From NCBI GenBank assembly GCA_028278035.1, contig JANQFC010000052.1:145324-209323 (forward strand): a stretch of DNA of 64,000 bases, given 5' to 3'. A program made the translations under genes and the position numbers. Origin of the DNA: Chlamydiales bacterium (GTDB taxonomy: Bacteria; Chlamydiota; Chlamydiia; Chlamydiales; SM23-39). The notes beneath the pieces were generated by a model, which was not told the DNA's origin, did no database searches, and saw only the letters and a list, made by a program, of their open reading frames with translations. Shown here piece by piece: positions 8,688-19,333 of the stretch (within the stretch, counting starts at the first letter, position 1; each line of letters begins with the position of its first letter).

Positions 8688-9760
8688 ATCATTTTATTAA
8701 TCAATTGAATATGCTGTTTAATCATATTATCTAGAGAAAAGCTCCTCACACGTTCTTTTGCTTTATTAATATAAAACTGAACTAATTTCTCATCTTTTAA
8801 AAATAATTTCATGGCCTCATATATCGAATCCACATCATAAGGATCTATATAATGAACTGCTGCTCCACATATTTCTTTTACAGCAGGAATATGAGATGCA
8901 ATTACAGGACATTTCATTTGCATTGCCTCTATTAGAGGATAACCAAAACCCTCATAAAAAGATGGAAAGACAAAAGCTTTTGATCTTTTATAAAAATAAG
9001 AAATTTCATTATCTTCCACTTCACTAAAAATATGAATTCTATTATTAGCTAATTCATCCAAATTAATAGTATTTATAAGTCCTTTAGATTTACCGATAAT
9101 TATTAAATGTATATCTTCTGCAGGATCTATTTTTTTATATGAGGCTATTAAATTGTTTAAATTTTTATGAGACTTTAAATTCCCTACAAATAAAAAATAT
9201 TTTTTAGGTAATTTATATTTTTTTTCTATTTCATCATTTAAATCATTTTCTTGAAATCTTGCAAAATCAATACCATTGTATATAACCTGAATTTTTTGAT
9301 TACTTATTTTGGTATATTTTATAATCTCTGATTTTGAAAAATCAGATACTGTAATAATAGTATTAGATAATTTAGCTGCCTTATTTATTACATATTTTGC
9401 ATAAATTTTTTCTAAAAAACGAAAAGTAGACAAATGAGCTAAATGATAAACATCGTGAATAGTCACAAGTCTTTTTTTAGCTTGTATAGGCAATAAAGGC
9501 ACATTAAAATTAGGAGACCAGAAAAGATCGCATTTAGGTATTTTAAACGGCAATAAGAGCTGTTCTTTTATCGAATAAATAGAAGCTTCTAAGAAAATTA
9601 AATTATAGCCTTGTAGCCACTTATATTTATAAATAAAACTCTTAGATATAATTAAATGAATTTTCAAGTCTTTATTCTTTAATGATTGAATAAGGCTTTT
9701 GAGATAAGTTCCTATCCCTCCTTTTTCTAGCATTCTTGCGTCAATACAAATAGACTTCAT
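8684..9760 (-). CDS. Glycosyltransferase family 4 (mannosyltransferase-like)
   Basis: GT-B retaining transferase of 358 residues. The N-terminus KSICIDARMLEKGGIGTYLK is typical of the WbpY/WbdB/MtfB group of mannosyltransferases. The C-terminal Rossmann domain has YFLFVGNLKSHKNLNNLI and the E-x7-E region FPSFYEGFGYPLIEAMQMKC followed by PVIAS, which binds the nucleotide sugar. It lies between lhgO (one base gap) and a GT9 gene (four-base overlap), and manC is two genes downstream. A GDP-mannose or GDP-heptose donor is therefore a reasonable guess, but donor specificity cannot be read from the sequence. Confidence 0.87.
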   Translation of the reverse strand: MKSICIDARMLEKGGIGTYLKSLIQSLKNKDLKIHLIISKSFIYKYKWLQGYNLIFLEASIYSIKEQLLLPFKIPKCDLFWSPNFNVPLLPIQAKKRLVTIHDVYHLAHLSTFRFLEKIYAKYVINKAAKLSNTIITVSDFSKSEIIKYTKISNQKIQVIYNGIDFARFQENDLNDEIEKKYKLPKKYFLFVGNLKSHKNLNNLIASYKKIDPAEDIHLIIIGKSKGLINTINLDELANNRIHIFSEVEDNEISYFYKRSKAFVFPSFYEGFGYPLIEAMQMKCPVIASHIPAVKEICGAAVHYIDPYDVDSIYEAMKLFLKDEKLVQFYINKAKERVRSFSLDNMIKQHIQLINKMI

Positions 9761-9761
9761 A

Positions 9762-10964
9762 TTATTGATTTATCGCTAAATTTGAAATATGGTCACCAAT
9801 AGAAAAGCATGCAGTTGCTGCAGGTGATGGAGCATTTAAAACATGCACCATATTACCTTTTTTAATAATAGCAAAATCATCTACTATTTTGCCATTTTTC
9901 TCAACAGCCTGAGCTCTAATTCCTGCCCCTCCAGGTATTATATCTTCTTCTTTGATAGCAGGCACTAATCTTTGCAAACTTTTTAAAAAAGCTTTTTTAC
10001 TAAAAGACCTATACATTTCAAATAACCCCATTTTCCAAAATTTTAAAGCCATAATCCAAAATCCTGGAAAAACTAAACTACCTGATAATTCTTTAATATT
10101 TATATCTGTCTTTTTGTATCCTTCTCTTGCAAAAGCTAATACTGCATTAGGACCAGCTTCCACCTTATGATTTATCATATGAGTTAAATGAACTCCCAAA
10201 AAAGGAAATCTCGGATCAGGAACTGGATAAATCAAAGCTTTAACAAGTTTTTTGCTAGATTCTTTTAAATCATAATATTCACCTCTAAAAGGAAGGATTT
10301 TTAAAGGAATACTCTCTTGCGGCATAGCCAGCTTTGCCACAATATCCGAATATAAACCGGCACAATTGATCAAATTATCTGTTTTGAATTCATTATTTTT
10401 TGTGATTACTATCAATTCATTATTATCTTTTTTTATATCTATAACTTTTTCATTTAATAAAATTTTACCGCCTAATTTTTCAATTTGTCTTTTTATTTCT
10501 TTAGATACCTCATAATAATCCACAATATGGCAATTAGGTACCTGCAAAGCTTTGATTGCATCTATATAAGGCTCCATTTCTTGAGCTTCTTTTTTAGATA
10601 TAATTTTTAAATCTTTAACACCGTTTGCATTACCCTTTTTTTCAAGTTCATAAAGCCTGGGCAATTCTTCTTCTTCAGTAGCTGTTATTATTTTACCACT
10701 TTTTTTACATGGGACCTTAAACTGAGCGCAAAAATCCAATAATTCCTTTCTTCCTGTCACACAATTTTTAGCTTTTAATGATCCCGGTTTATAATATAAA
10801 CCAGAATGCACAACTCCACTATTTTTACCTGTTTGGTGCTGAGCAATATCAGATTCTTTTTCTAATATTAATAATTTAATTTTAGGTTTTTTTTGCAATA
10901 ATTTGTAAGCAGTTGCCAAACCAACTATTCCAGCTCCTACAATAAGATAATCATATTTATCCAT
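9762..10964 (-). CDS. lhgO: L-2-hydroxyglutarate oxidase LhgO-like FAD enzyme
   Basis: FAD-dependent oxidase/dehydrogenase of 400 residues in the DAO family. The N-terminal dinucleotide-binding motif is YLIVGAGIVGLATAYKLL. The segment HQTGKNSGVVHSGLYYKPGS is characteristic of LhgO, as is the C-terminal GGAGIRAQAV. LhgO oxidises L-2-hydroxyglutarate to 2-oxoglutarate and passes electrons to quinones. It sits inside a sugar operon, one base from a GT4 and six bases from an epimerase. It could recycle a by-product of the pathway or act on a sugar acid. The family match is strong; the local role is unknown. Confidence 0.85.
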   Translation of the reverse strand: MDKYDYLIVGAGIVGLATAYKLLQKKPKIKLLILEKESDIAQHQTGKNSGVVHSGLYYKPGSLKAKNCVTGRKELLDFCAQFKVPCKKSGKIITATEEEELPRLYELEKKGNANGVKDLKIISKKEAQEMEPYIDAIKALQVPNCHIVDYYEVSKEIKRQIEKLGGKILLNEKVIDIKKDNNELIVITKNNEFKTDNLINCAGLYSDIVAKLAMPQESIPLKILPFRGEYYDLKESSKKLVKALIYPVPDPRFPFLGVHLTHMINHKVEAGPNAVLAFAREGYKKTDINIKELSGSLVFPGFWIMALKFWKMGLFEMYRSFSKKAFLKSLQRLVPAIKEEDIIPGGAGIRAQAVEKNGKIVDDFAIIKKGNMVHVLNAPSPAATACFSIGDHISNLAINQ

Positions 10965-10970
10965 CTTTAC

Positions 10971-11882
10971 CTAGTATTTATAATTATTTATAAACCATTC
11001 AATTGTACTTTGAAAACCTTTATCTAATGATATTTGTTCATAATGAGGCAGGCCTTTTTTTAATTTATCTACTATCAATACTTTAGATTTTGCTCCAACG
11101 TATTTCGAAATATCATATTGAATTTTAGATGAATCAAATTGCACTATGTCGCATATTTTTTCAGCAAAATCTCTGATTGAATATTCTTTTCCTGCTCCTA
11201 TATTTAGGATTTCATTTTTTCTATGTTTTACAAAATAAAGCATCATTTCAATAAAATCATTTACATGTACTAATTCTCTTTTTTGATGACCATCTCCCCA
11301 TAATTTTACTAGTTCATTTTTATTTTTAGCTTTTAATATTTTTCTAATTAAATCAAAAATAAAATGAAGTTGTCTATTATCTGTATGATATCCTGGCCCA
11401 TATAATGTCGAAGGAATAAAATACAAATATTCAAGTCCATATTGTTTGTTTAATGCCATAAGGCCTGTAAGAAGCATTCTTTTTGTCATTGCATATGTAA
11501 AAAGACTATCAATGGGCTTTCCTTTTAAATAATTTTCTTCAATATGGGGTAAATTTGGATCATAAGAACAACTGGTGCCCATTGCTATCATTTTTGCTTG
11601 AGGTTGATATCGACACCACCAAGTAAGAACATTAGTATTAATTTGCTGATTGATTATCCATTGTTCTCCAGGATGATGCAAACAAAAATCTCCAGCCTGC
11701 GTCCATATTGCCAAATGATAAATCTGATCAAATTTATGACGATTTAATGAATTCAATGAATTTTGCTCTGTTAAATTATTTGTCTTAGAAGAAATTTCAA
11801 AAATTTCATGATTTAATTGTTTTAATTTTTTACTTAATGATTTTCCTAAAAAACCTGTTGCTCCTGTTATCAATATTTTCAT
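10971..11882 (-). CDS. NAD-dependent sugar epimerase/reductase (GDP-fucose synthase-like)
   Basis: Extended SDR of 303 residues. The nucleotide-binding motif is ILITGATGFLGKSL. The active site appears as GTSCSYDP and YAMTKRM, giving the Ser/Tyr/Lys set. TLYGPGYHTDNRQLHFIFDL and WGDGHQKRELVHVNDF resemble GDP-L-fucose synthase and related GDP-sugar epimerase-reductases. It is adjacent to a sugar C-methyltransferase (one base gap) and across from hddA/hddC, so a GDP-heptose or GDP-mannose derivative is a likely substrate. This substrate is inferred from context only. Confidence 0.82.
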   Translation of the reverse strand: MKILITGATGFLGKSLSKKLKQLNHEIFEISSKTNNLTEQNSLNSLNRHKFDQIYHLAIWTQAGDFCLHHPGEQWIINQQINTNVLTWWCRYQPQAKMIAMGTSCSYDPNLPHIEENYLKGKPIDSLFTYAMTKRMLLTGLMALNKQYGLEYLYFIPSTLYGPGYHTDNRQLHFIFDLIRKILKAKNKNELVKLWGDGHQKRELVHVNDFIEMMLYFVKHRKNEILNIGAGKEYSIRDFAEKICDIVQFDSSKIQYDISKYVGAKSKVLIVDKLKKGLPHYEQISLDKGFQSTIEWFINNYKY

Positions 11883-11883
11883 T

Positions 11884-13080
11884 TTATTCCTTTGGATTTA
11901 TAGGGAAATAAAATTCTACTCCCTGTTTTATTAAATGCTGATTATTTTTTAATATTTCATTTTTAAAATTCCATGCCAAAACATAATAAACATCTGGGGG
12001 GGTTATTTCATTTTCTATAACTATTGGAATATGTTTTCCTGGACTATACATATTTTTACGCAGAGTATTTTTTTCTACTAAATAAGTAATTATATCAGAT
12101 CCAATATCAAAATAATTCAATAGTGTATTTCCTTTGACTGGAGCTCCCATAGCATAAATCAATTTTCCTTCTTTTTTCTTTTTTTCTAAAAATGCCAAAT
12201 TGTCAATTTTAAGTTTCTCTATTCTTTTTGAAAAAATTAAATAACTATGAAATTCATTACATCTAGATTCTTCTTCTTTTTTTATTAAATCTAATAATCT
12301 TTTTGTTTTTTTTCTTTTATTGATATGACCAACAAAGCCAATTATTGATCCCCCATGAATAGAAGAAAATTGGGCATCAAAAAGAGCAAGACCATGTCTA
12401 TTTAATAATACTTCTATTGTTTTAAGAGTATAATATAACAAATGTTCATGATAAATCTGATCAAATGCTGTATTTTCTATAATGTTTTTCATATACATAA
12501 ATTGCACAACAAAAACACCATTTTCATCTAATAATAGTTTTATTCCTTCTGTAACTGAGTGTAATTCCTCTAAATGAAAAAAAACACCAGCAGCATTAAT
12601 TACATCAAATTTTTTGTTAATTGTTTTTGCCGTGTGTAAATTGAAAAAAGCATTGAGAGTCGTTAATTTTCTTTCATTTGCAATTCGAGCCGTTGTTTTG
12701 GATGCTTCGACTCCTAAAATCGCATAGCCTAAATTTTTATAACTTTCTAATTGAGTTCCATCGTTTGAACCAATATCTAATATAGATTTTTTGTGCTTGT
12801 TTTTAAAAAAACTATCATCTACATTCTTAGCCACCTTATCAAAGTGTTCTTTTAAAGATTTGGTAATACCAGATAAATAAGTATGATCCGAATACATTAT
12901 TTCTTTTTGAATAGTATGGTCTAATTGAGTTGTTTGACATTTAGTGCAATATAATAATCTAAGAGGGTAAAAAGATTCTTTTCCTAAATTTTTTTTTTGT
13001 AAAAAGTGAAGAGCGCATGGTTGATTTTTTAAATCCAAAGCTATTTTAAAATCATGACTATCACAAACTCTACATTGCAT
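11884..13080 (-). CDS. TylC3/NovU-type sugar C-methyltransferase
   Basis: SAM-dependent methyltransferase of 398 residues with the three-part layout of NDP-sugar C-methyltransferases. The N-terminal zinc site is CRVCDSHDFK ... YCTKCQTTQLDH. The central Rossmann domain has SILDIGSNDGTQLE and YAILGVEASK. The catalytic region contains DQIYHEHLLYYTL. The C-terminal Methyltransf_14-like domain contains YAMGAPVKGNTLLNYF. Such enzymes methylate a carbon next to a keto group of a nucleotide sugar. It is the first gene of the minus-strand run that continues through an epimerase, lhgO, GT4, GT9 and manC. It implies a branched (C-methyl) sugar in the glycan. Confidence 0.88.
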   Translation of the reverse strand: MQCRVCDSHDFKIALDLKNQPCALHFLQKKNLGKESFYPLRLLYCTKCQTTQLDHTIQKEIMYSDHTYLSGITKSLKEHFDKVAKNVDDSFFKNKHKKSILDIGSNDGTQLESYKNLGYAILGVEASKTTARIANERKLTTLNAFFNLHTAKTINKKFDVINAAGVFFHLEELHSVTEGIKLLLDENGVFVVQFMYMKNIIENTAFDQIYHEHLLYYTLKTIEVLLNRHGLALFDAQFSSIHGGSIIGFVGHINKRKKTKRLLDLIKKEEESRCNEFHSYLIFSKRIEKLKIDNLAFLEKKKKEGKLIYAMGAPVKGNTLLNYFDIGSDIITYLVEKNTLRKNMYSPGKHIPIVIENEITPPDVYYVLAWNFKNEILKNNQHLIKQGVEFYFPINPKE

Positions 13081-13106
13081 ATTTACCTACAAATTTTATT
13101 AGATAT

Positions 13107-13137
13107 AAAAAAGACTTTATCACAAAGGTACTTTTTT
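13107..13137. promoter_or_regulatory. Imperfect inverted repeat between divergent genes
   Basis: AAAAAAG (13107-13113) pairs with CTTTTTT (13131-13137). Inner AC/GT and TTT/AAA pairs are separated by single-base bulges. It lies between the divergent C-methyltransferase and hddA genes, where a terminator is not needed, so it may be an operator or 5'-leader hairpin. AT-richness makes chance a real possibility. Confidence 0.2.
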
Positions 13138-13174
13138 GATAATTTTTTATCTTTAATATTCTTGGAGCAAAATA

Positions 13175-14176
13175 ATGATGATAATTTCCCGAACTCCTGT
13201 GAGAATAAGTTTTTTTGGCGGCGGCACTGACTATCCAGCTTTTTACAATAGACATACAGGTGTAGTTTTAGGAACCACTATTAATAAATATACCTATGTA
13301 AGTATTAACACATTAAGTGAGTTTTTCGAGCACAAAATCAGAATAGGCTATTCCAAAACAGAACTAGTAAAAACATTAGATGAAATTATTCATCCAAGCG
13401 TTAGAGAATGTTTGAGATATAAAAAAATCTTTGGCAATTTAGATATTCACATTTTTTCCGACCTTCCCGCAAAGACCGGTTTAGGATCGTCATCGTCTTT
13501 TACTATAGGTTTTTTAAATGCTTTATATGCCCTTCACGGCAAAAGAACATCCAAACAAAAGCTAGCAGAAGAAGGCTGTCATATTGAACAAAATCTAATT
13601 AAAGAAAATGTTGGATCTCAAGATCAATTTCATGCTTCTTTCGGTGGATTAAATGTAATTGAATTCAAAGAAAACTCCATTCAAGTAAAACCAATAGTAA
13701 TATCATCAAATAAAATTAATTTATTAGAAGATCATCTATTAATTTTCTATACTGGCCTTACAAGATTTGCCAGCAATGTTGTCAAAGAACAAATCGAAAA
13801 AACAAAACAGACAAATAATGATGATAATTTATTCAAAATGAGAGATATGGTACATACAGCAGAAAACATTTTATCTTCTTCTAATGAGAGTTCTTTAGTA
13901 AAAGACTTTGGAAATCTTTTAAATGAAAGTTGGCAGCTTAAGAAAAAATTATCTTCAAAAATTTCAAATACTTTGATTGACAAAGCTTATAATGCAGCCT
14001 TAGATGCCGGTGCTTATGGAGGGAAATTATGTGGAGCCGGTAGCGGAGGATTTTTAGCTTTATTTGCACCTAAATCTAAACATGCTGATATTAGAAATAA
14101 ATTAAAAAATCTATTAGAAGTAGATTTTAAATTTGAAAATCAAGGAACAACTATTATTTACATGAAGGATAAATAA
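13175..14176 (+). CDS. hddA: D-glycero-alpha-D-manno-heptose-7-phosphate kinase HddA
   Basis: GHMP-family kinase of 333 residues. It phosphorylates heptose-7-phosphate at C1 (alpha) on the way to GDP-D-glycero-D-manno-heptose. The N-terminus ISRTPVRISFFGGGTDYPAF is the HddA form of GHMP motif 1. The ATP loop is PAKTGLGSSSSFTIG at about residues 98-112. The C-terminal motif is GGKLCGAGSGGF. GGAG at 13164-13167 is a Shine-Dalgarno seven bases before the ATG. The stop overlaps the hddC start in TAATG. GmhA- and GmhB-like genes needed for the same pathway are at 33.3-34.4 kb. Confidence 0.93.
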   Translation: MMIISRTPVRISFFGGGTDYPAFYNRHTGVVLGTTINKYTYVSINTLSEFFEHKIRIGYSKTELVKTLDEIIHPSVRECLRYKKIFGNLDIHIFSDLPAKTGLGSSSSFTIGFLNALYALHGKRTSKQKLAEEGCHIEQNLIKENVGSQDQFHASFGGLNVIEFKENSIQVKPIVISSNKINLLEDHLLIFYTGLTRFASNVVKEQIEKTKQTNNDDNLFKMRDMVHTAENILSSSNESSLVKDFGNLLNESWQLKKKLSSKISNTLIDKAYNAALDAGAYGGKLCGAGSGGFLALFAPKSKHADIRNKLKNLLEVDFKFENQGTTIIYMKDK

Positions 14177-14856
14177 TGGATACAATTATATTAGCAGGTG
14201 GAAAAGGAACAAGGCTGCAGGAAGTTGTATCAGATGTACCTAAGCCTTTAGCACCAATTAACAACAAGCCTTTTTTAGATTTAATAATAGAAAAATTGTT
14301 AAAAGATAAAAAAATATCTAAAATCATTTTATCTGTAGGATATAAAAAAGAATTAATAATCTCTTATTACAAAAAAAATAATATTATTTTTTCAGAAGAG
14401 AATTCTCCTTTAGGCACAGGAGGTGCAGTAAAAAAAGCTTTTTCTTTAACTTCGACAAAGGAAATATTGGTTTTAAATGGAGATACATTAGTCGCTTTTT
14501 CTATTTCCGATTTTCTGCATTTTCATAAAAAAAAATCTTCGGATATTACAATTTTATATAAAAATGAAAAAAATATAGATCGTTATGGTTGTTTAAATAT
14601 TAATAAACATTCTCAAAAAATTATTTCCTTTAATGAAAAAACAAAACGATCAGAAGGAAATATTAATGCTGGAGCGTATATTTTTAATAAAAATATATTC
14701 AATGATTTTAAAATACCTTCTGTATTTTCTCTAGAAGTAGATTTTTTTCCTAAAATTATTGAACAAAAAAATATTTATGGATTTCAAGTTCATTCATCTT
14801 TTTTAGATATTGGAACAAAACAATCCTATTTTCAAGCTCAAAAAATATTAAAATAA
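14176..14856 (+). CDS. hddC: D-glycero-alpha-D-manno-heptose 1-phosphate guanylyltransferase HddC
   Basis: Sugar-1-phosphate nucleotidyltransferase of 226 residues. It would transfer GMP to heptose-1-phosphate to give GDP-heptose, the donor for heptose in S-layer glycans or O-antigens of other bacteria. The N-terminus has the signature LAGGKGTRLQEVVSDVPKPL followed by API. Further conserved sites are SPLGTGGAVK, VLNGDTL and INAGAYIF. It is translationally coupled to hddA (one-base overlap), which supports the assignment over other nucleotidyltransferases. The 3' end is ten bases from the convergent GT-B gene. Confidence 0.9.
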   Translation: MDTIILAGGKGTRLQEVVSDVPKPLAPINNKPFLDLIIEKLLKDKKISKIILSVGYKKELIISYYKKNNIIFSEENSPLGTGGAVKKAFSLTSTKEILVLNGDTLVAFSISDFLHFHKKKSSDITILYKNEKNIDRYGCLNINKHSQKIISFNEKTKRSEGNINAGAYIFNKNIFNDFKIPSVFSLEVDFFPKIIEQKNIYGFQVHSSFLDIGTKQSYFQAQKILK

Positions 14857-14866
14857 TATCTTTTAA

Positions 14867-15988
14867 TTATATGATACTTTTTAAGGTTTTTGCAAAATTT
14901 TCAATGGAATGAAATTTTTTATAATAATTTTGCATATATTTTATTTTTTTTATAATCTCTTTATTTTTAATTATTTGATGAAATTTATTTGCAATATTCT
15001 CCATTTGCCAATCAGTTATTAATTCGTCTAGATTAAATTTTTTAAGTTCATAAGCCATCCATGTTCCTTCTGTAGTTAATACAATTTTACCAAAAACTAT
15101 CGCTTCTACAAAAACTCCTGAAGATCTTGAATAATAATTTTCTTTCAAATATGGCAAAAGAATAAAATCTGTTTTATTCATAATTTCATAATATTCATCT
15201 CTTGTGATTGAATATTCTAAAAATTCAATATTATGATTTTTTATAGGAAAAAAATTTTTACCGGCTCCAGACATAATAATTTTTAAATTGTTTTTTTTCT
15301 TATTTAACTTAGATAAGATATCTTTTATATAGTCGATGCCTTTTTCTTCTCTAATAATACCCGGCCACCAACAAGAAAATCTCTTTTTCTGGCTACATAT
15401 TTCTTCATTGGAAAAGGTATAAGAATTTTCAGTATGAGAAATAGGTAAAATATGTACTTTTTTTTTATAACAATGCATACAATTTGTAGCTAAGGGCTCT
15501 GTATCTGTAAATAAAAACAAATTATATTTGCCTATCAAGATCTCATATAATTTATGAATAATAAAATGAATTCTCCCTTTAAAAAATCTTTCACTTGGAT
15601 CATATCTATGAAATATACATATTTTTATACTCGGTCTAATTAATAATAAGGCCATTAAAATACACATTAAATGCCCTAATACAAAGCCATCAATAAAAAA
15701 AACTGTTTGTCTTGTTTTTTTTGATTTAATTTTTTTTAAAAGACTAAAGAAAAGTTTAAAATTTCTAAAAGGCAAAAAAATTTGATACCATAAATTTTTT
15801 TTAAATGAAAAAGAATGCCCAAATAGAGCTTTTAGAAAATATTTTTCATTAACATCACAATTCTTAGGCACAAAATTGACATATTTATATTTATTTATTT
15901 CAAAAGACTTATTTAATCCTTTGAGATATTCATAATGATGCCCAGTAGTCTTATTATCTATAAAAAAATTAAAAGAATAAAAAATCAT
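14867..15988 (-). CDS. GT-B glycosyltransferase, paralogue of the gene at 17092-18201
   Basis: The protein has 373 residues and resembles group 1 glycosyltransferases. An N-terminal TTGHHYEYLKGL motif suggests the N-domain of GT4-like enzymes. The C-domain contains FSCWWPGIIREEKGIDYI and then LPYLKENYYSRSSGVFVEAI, the site that normally binds the donor. The protein at 17092-18201 shares GHH near its start, CWWPG..R.EKG and the R.SG.FVEA pattern, so the two are diverged duplicates. They flank an epimerase on the opposite strand. Donor and acceptor are unknown. Confidence 0.75.
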   Translation of the reverse strand: MIFYSFNFFIDNKTTGHHYEYLKGLNKSFEINKYKYVNFVPKNCDVNEKYFLKALFGHSFSFKKNLWYQIFLPFRNFKLFFSLLKKIKSKKTRQTVFFIDGFVLGHLMCILMALLLIRPSIKICIFHRYDPSERFFKGRIHFIIHKLYEILIGKYNLFLFTDTEPLATNCMHCYKKKVHILPISHTENSYTFSNEEICSQKKRFSCWWPGIIREEKGIDYIKDILSKLNKKKNNLKIIMSGAGKNFFPIKNHNIEFLEYSITRDEYYEIMNKTDFILLPYLKENYYSRSSGVFVEAIVFGKIVLTTEGTWMAYELKKFNLDELITDWQMENIANKFHQIIKNKEIIKKIKYMQNYYKKFHSIENFAKTLKSII

Positions 15989-16082
15989 TAAAAACTCTAT
16001 TATTACATCTAATCATAACATAGCTATTATAAAGAATTTATCAATTATAAAAAAAGCGATATCTTTTTGATATTTTTAATAA

Positions 16083-17087
<1,005 letters not shown>

Positions 17088-17091
17088 TTTT

Positions 17092-18201
17092 TTATAAATG
17101 TTTTTTTATTTCTTCTACAAATCCAGATATGCTATGAAATGAATGATATTTTTTTGTCATTATTTTCAATTTTTGATGGATTTCTTTCTTAATACTTAAA
17201 TTCTGCAAATAATCAATCACTTGATTTGTATCATGCCAATCAATAATAAGCTCTTGTAAATTAAACCTTTGTAGTTCTTTAGCCATCCATGTATTTTTGG
17301 TCACTAAAGGAATAGTTTCAGAAGCAACAGCTTCCACAAAAATACCGGAAGTTCTATTTTTATAAGCAATATAATCATAAGGTAATAATATGAAGTTACT
17401 TACTTGCATCCATTTTTGGTATTCTTTTTGAGAAACATTATCTGAAATAAAAGTAATATTTTGGGTATTTTGACATTTTTCTCGACAAGCTTCAGCTAAA
17501 ATCATTTTAACATTTGATGTATTGTTAGATATAAAATTTGCAAGCTGAATAATAATATCCAAACCCTTTTCAGGCCTTATCGAACCTCCAGGCCACCAGC
17601 AAAAAATCTCCTTTTGGAGAGATTTTTTTTTATCTTCTTTAAAAAAAACATGAGGAATAGGAAGTACATGAATATTTTGTTTAAAAAATTTTTGAAATTT
17701 ATGAGATAAACTCAAGCTATCAGTAAAAATATTAATTTTTTCATAGCCAATTACTTTTTTTAACATTTTATGCAAAAAATAATGCAGTTTGCCTTCCATA
17801 ACTAATTGATTTAAATCTGTTCGATATAAAATCCATAAATTAACCTTTTTTCTAGACAGGAAAAGTGAAATAAAAATAGAAAACAAATGCATAATCGTAA
17901 AATATTCTAAAAAAATTATGTTATTTTCTTCTGTTTTGATTTTTTTAAAAAATCTTATAAAAAATAAAATATTATATAAGGGTTTAATAAAATTATTGTA
18001 TAAGGTTTTTTTTCCGTTTAATCCATGAATTTTTTTTTGCCAAGAATTATCTAAATCTTTTATTTTAACAACCTTAGGAATGATCTTAATATACTTTATT
18101 TTTATAGATTCAAAAGCTCTTCCGACATAATCATGATAATTAAAATGATGTCCTTTCTCATCTAACAAACAGGGAACAAATGCATATATTTTTGATTTCA
18201 T
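17092..18201 (-). CDS. GT-B glycosyltransferase, paralogue of the gene at 14867-15988
   Basis: The protein has 369 residues. The N-terminus IYAFVPCLLDEKGHHFNYHD resembles that of its paralogue. The C-domain has CWWPGGSIRPEKGLDIII and LLPYDYIAYKNRTSGIFVEA. These are GT4-type donor-binding elements (the E of the E-x7-E region lies in FVEAVASE). A hydrophobic stretch near residue 95-115 (NIIFLEYFTIMHLFSIFISL) suggests peripheral membrane contact. It begins the run 18201-17092 just after a GT90 gene (12-base gap), so both are probably co-transcribed with the ABC exporter. Specificity is unknown. Confidence 0.74.
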   Translation of the reverse strand: MKSKIYAFVPCLLDEKGHHFNYHDYVGRAFESIKIKYIKIIPKVVKIKDLDNSWQKKIHGLNGKKTLYNNFIKPLYNILFFIRFFKKIKTEENNIIFLEYFTIMHLFSIFISLFLSRKKVNLWILYRTDLNQLVMEGKLHYFLHKMLKKVIGYEKINIFTDSLSLSHKFQKFFKQNIHVLPIPHVFFKEDKKKSLQKEIFCWWPGGSIRPEKGLDIIIQLANFISNNTSNVKMILAEACREKCQNTQNITFISDNVSQKEYQKWMQVSNFILLPYDYIAYKNRTSGIFVEAVASETIPLVTKNTWMAKELQRFNLQELIIDWHDTNQVIDYLQNLSIKKEIHQKLKIMTKKYHSFHSISGFVEEIKKHL

Positions 18202-18213
18202 AAATTTATAACA

Positions 18214-19302
18214 TTAATTAATATTTGCATAAGCCTCTAATAATTTATAAATATATACAACAATCATATCATTTGACAAATTATTTTGAGCAAAATCAAT
18301 TGAATGATGAGCCATCTCTCTTGCTTTTTTATCATTGTTTCGTAAAAAATTTATTTTTTTTATAAGATCATTGTCTTCACAACTAAATTCCATAAAATGC
18401 TTATTTGGTTCTAATGCAGAATAATACCATTCAAGATAATCAGATCGATTTTTCAAAATTACTGAATTAGAAAATAACTGCCAAAAAAAAGATCCTGGAA
18501 ATGCATTCCCATCTAAAGCCAAAAGATATTTATATTGAATTTGCTCAAATGGAAGCAGTCCTTGTATTAAAGAAAATTTTTGCAAAAATCTTTTTTTCAT
18601 TTTTATATCCCATTGACATAAACTGCTAAAATCTGCTTTTAATATGTTGCGATAGTCTTTAGCTTGCTTTATTACTTTATATCTTAAATTATCTTCCATT
18701 GTTTTTTGATTGCCAGAAGAACTCCCAGTCCAATAAGCTTGTGACTTTTTATTTTCCCATTCATAACGCTTATTATTTTGAGTTATCTTGTGAAGCAATA
18801 AACTATTTTGAGAAAACCATTCAATATGAGGAAATAAAACAACTTGCTTATTTTCTTTTGTTTTTGAAATAACAAAAATAGGCACATGAATATTTTTAAG
18901 CCAATTAGCATCTTCGTATAAATCATCAATTGAATAAAGAAACTCTACATCAGGAAAATTAATAACTTTTAAACAAGAGTTTAAAAAGTTTATAAATCGA
19001 ATAAAACGAGGATGGAACTTGACCGGCATTATTTTTTTTAAAGAAATATTATTTTTATATATCTTAATGTGAATAATTTGAGGCTTATTTTTTTTTATTT
19101 TTTTTAAATTTTGAATTGTTTGTTGCATTTTTTCAGAATCTATTTTTTCTCTAACAAAAGGTTGTAGATCCTTTTCAATTTGTTTTTCCATCCATTTAGG
19201 TATTATTTTCTGTTTTAAAATATCTCCATCCAACTCAAAATTCGAGTTCGATTTTTTTGCTATATTATATAAACCTTTTAGATTAAGAATAATTTTGTTC
19301 AT
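18214..19302 (-). CDS. Glycosyltransferase family 90 (CAP10-like)
   Basis: The protein has 362 residues. The C-terminal half contains the CAP10/GT90 pattern: KSQAYWTGSSSG, then QIQYKYLLALDGNAFPGSFF (the position of the 'K..Y.i.lDG.a.s..f..ll...svvlk' signature), then EWYYSALEPNKHFMEF. GT90 enzymes transfer xylose or glucose-type residues; bacterial members modify LPS or capsule. The N-terminal 150 residues are less conserved. It sits between the ABC exporter and the GT-B gene on the same strand. The family call is good; donor and acceptor are unknown. Confidence 0.8.
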   Translation of the reverse strand: MNKIILNLKGLYNIAKKSNSNFELDGDILKQKIIPKWMEKQIEKDLQPFVREKIDSEKMQQTIQNLKKIKKNKPQIIHIKIYKNNISLKKIMPVKFHPRFIRFINFLNSCLKVINFPDVEFLYSIDDLYEDANWLKNIHVPIFVISKTKENKQVVLFPHIEWFSQNSLLLHKITQNNKRYEWENKKSQAYWTGSSSGNQKTMEDNLRYKVIKQAKDYRNILKADFSSLCQWDIKMKKRFLQKFSLIQGLLPFEQIQYKYLLALDGNAFPGSFFWQLFSNSVILKNRSDYLEWYYSALEPNKHFMEFSCEDNDLIKKINFLRNNDKKAREMAHHSIDFAQNNLSNDMIVVYIYKLLEAYANIN

Positions 19303-19333
19303 GATTTTTAATTTTTAGAAATATTTTTGAATA

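Noticed and set aside
13070..13255. Small minus-strand frame across the hddA start
   Set aside because: It overlaps the start of both divergent genes and has no family features.
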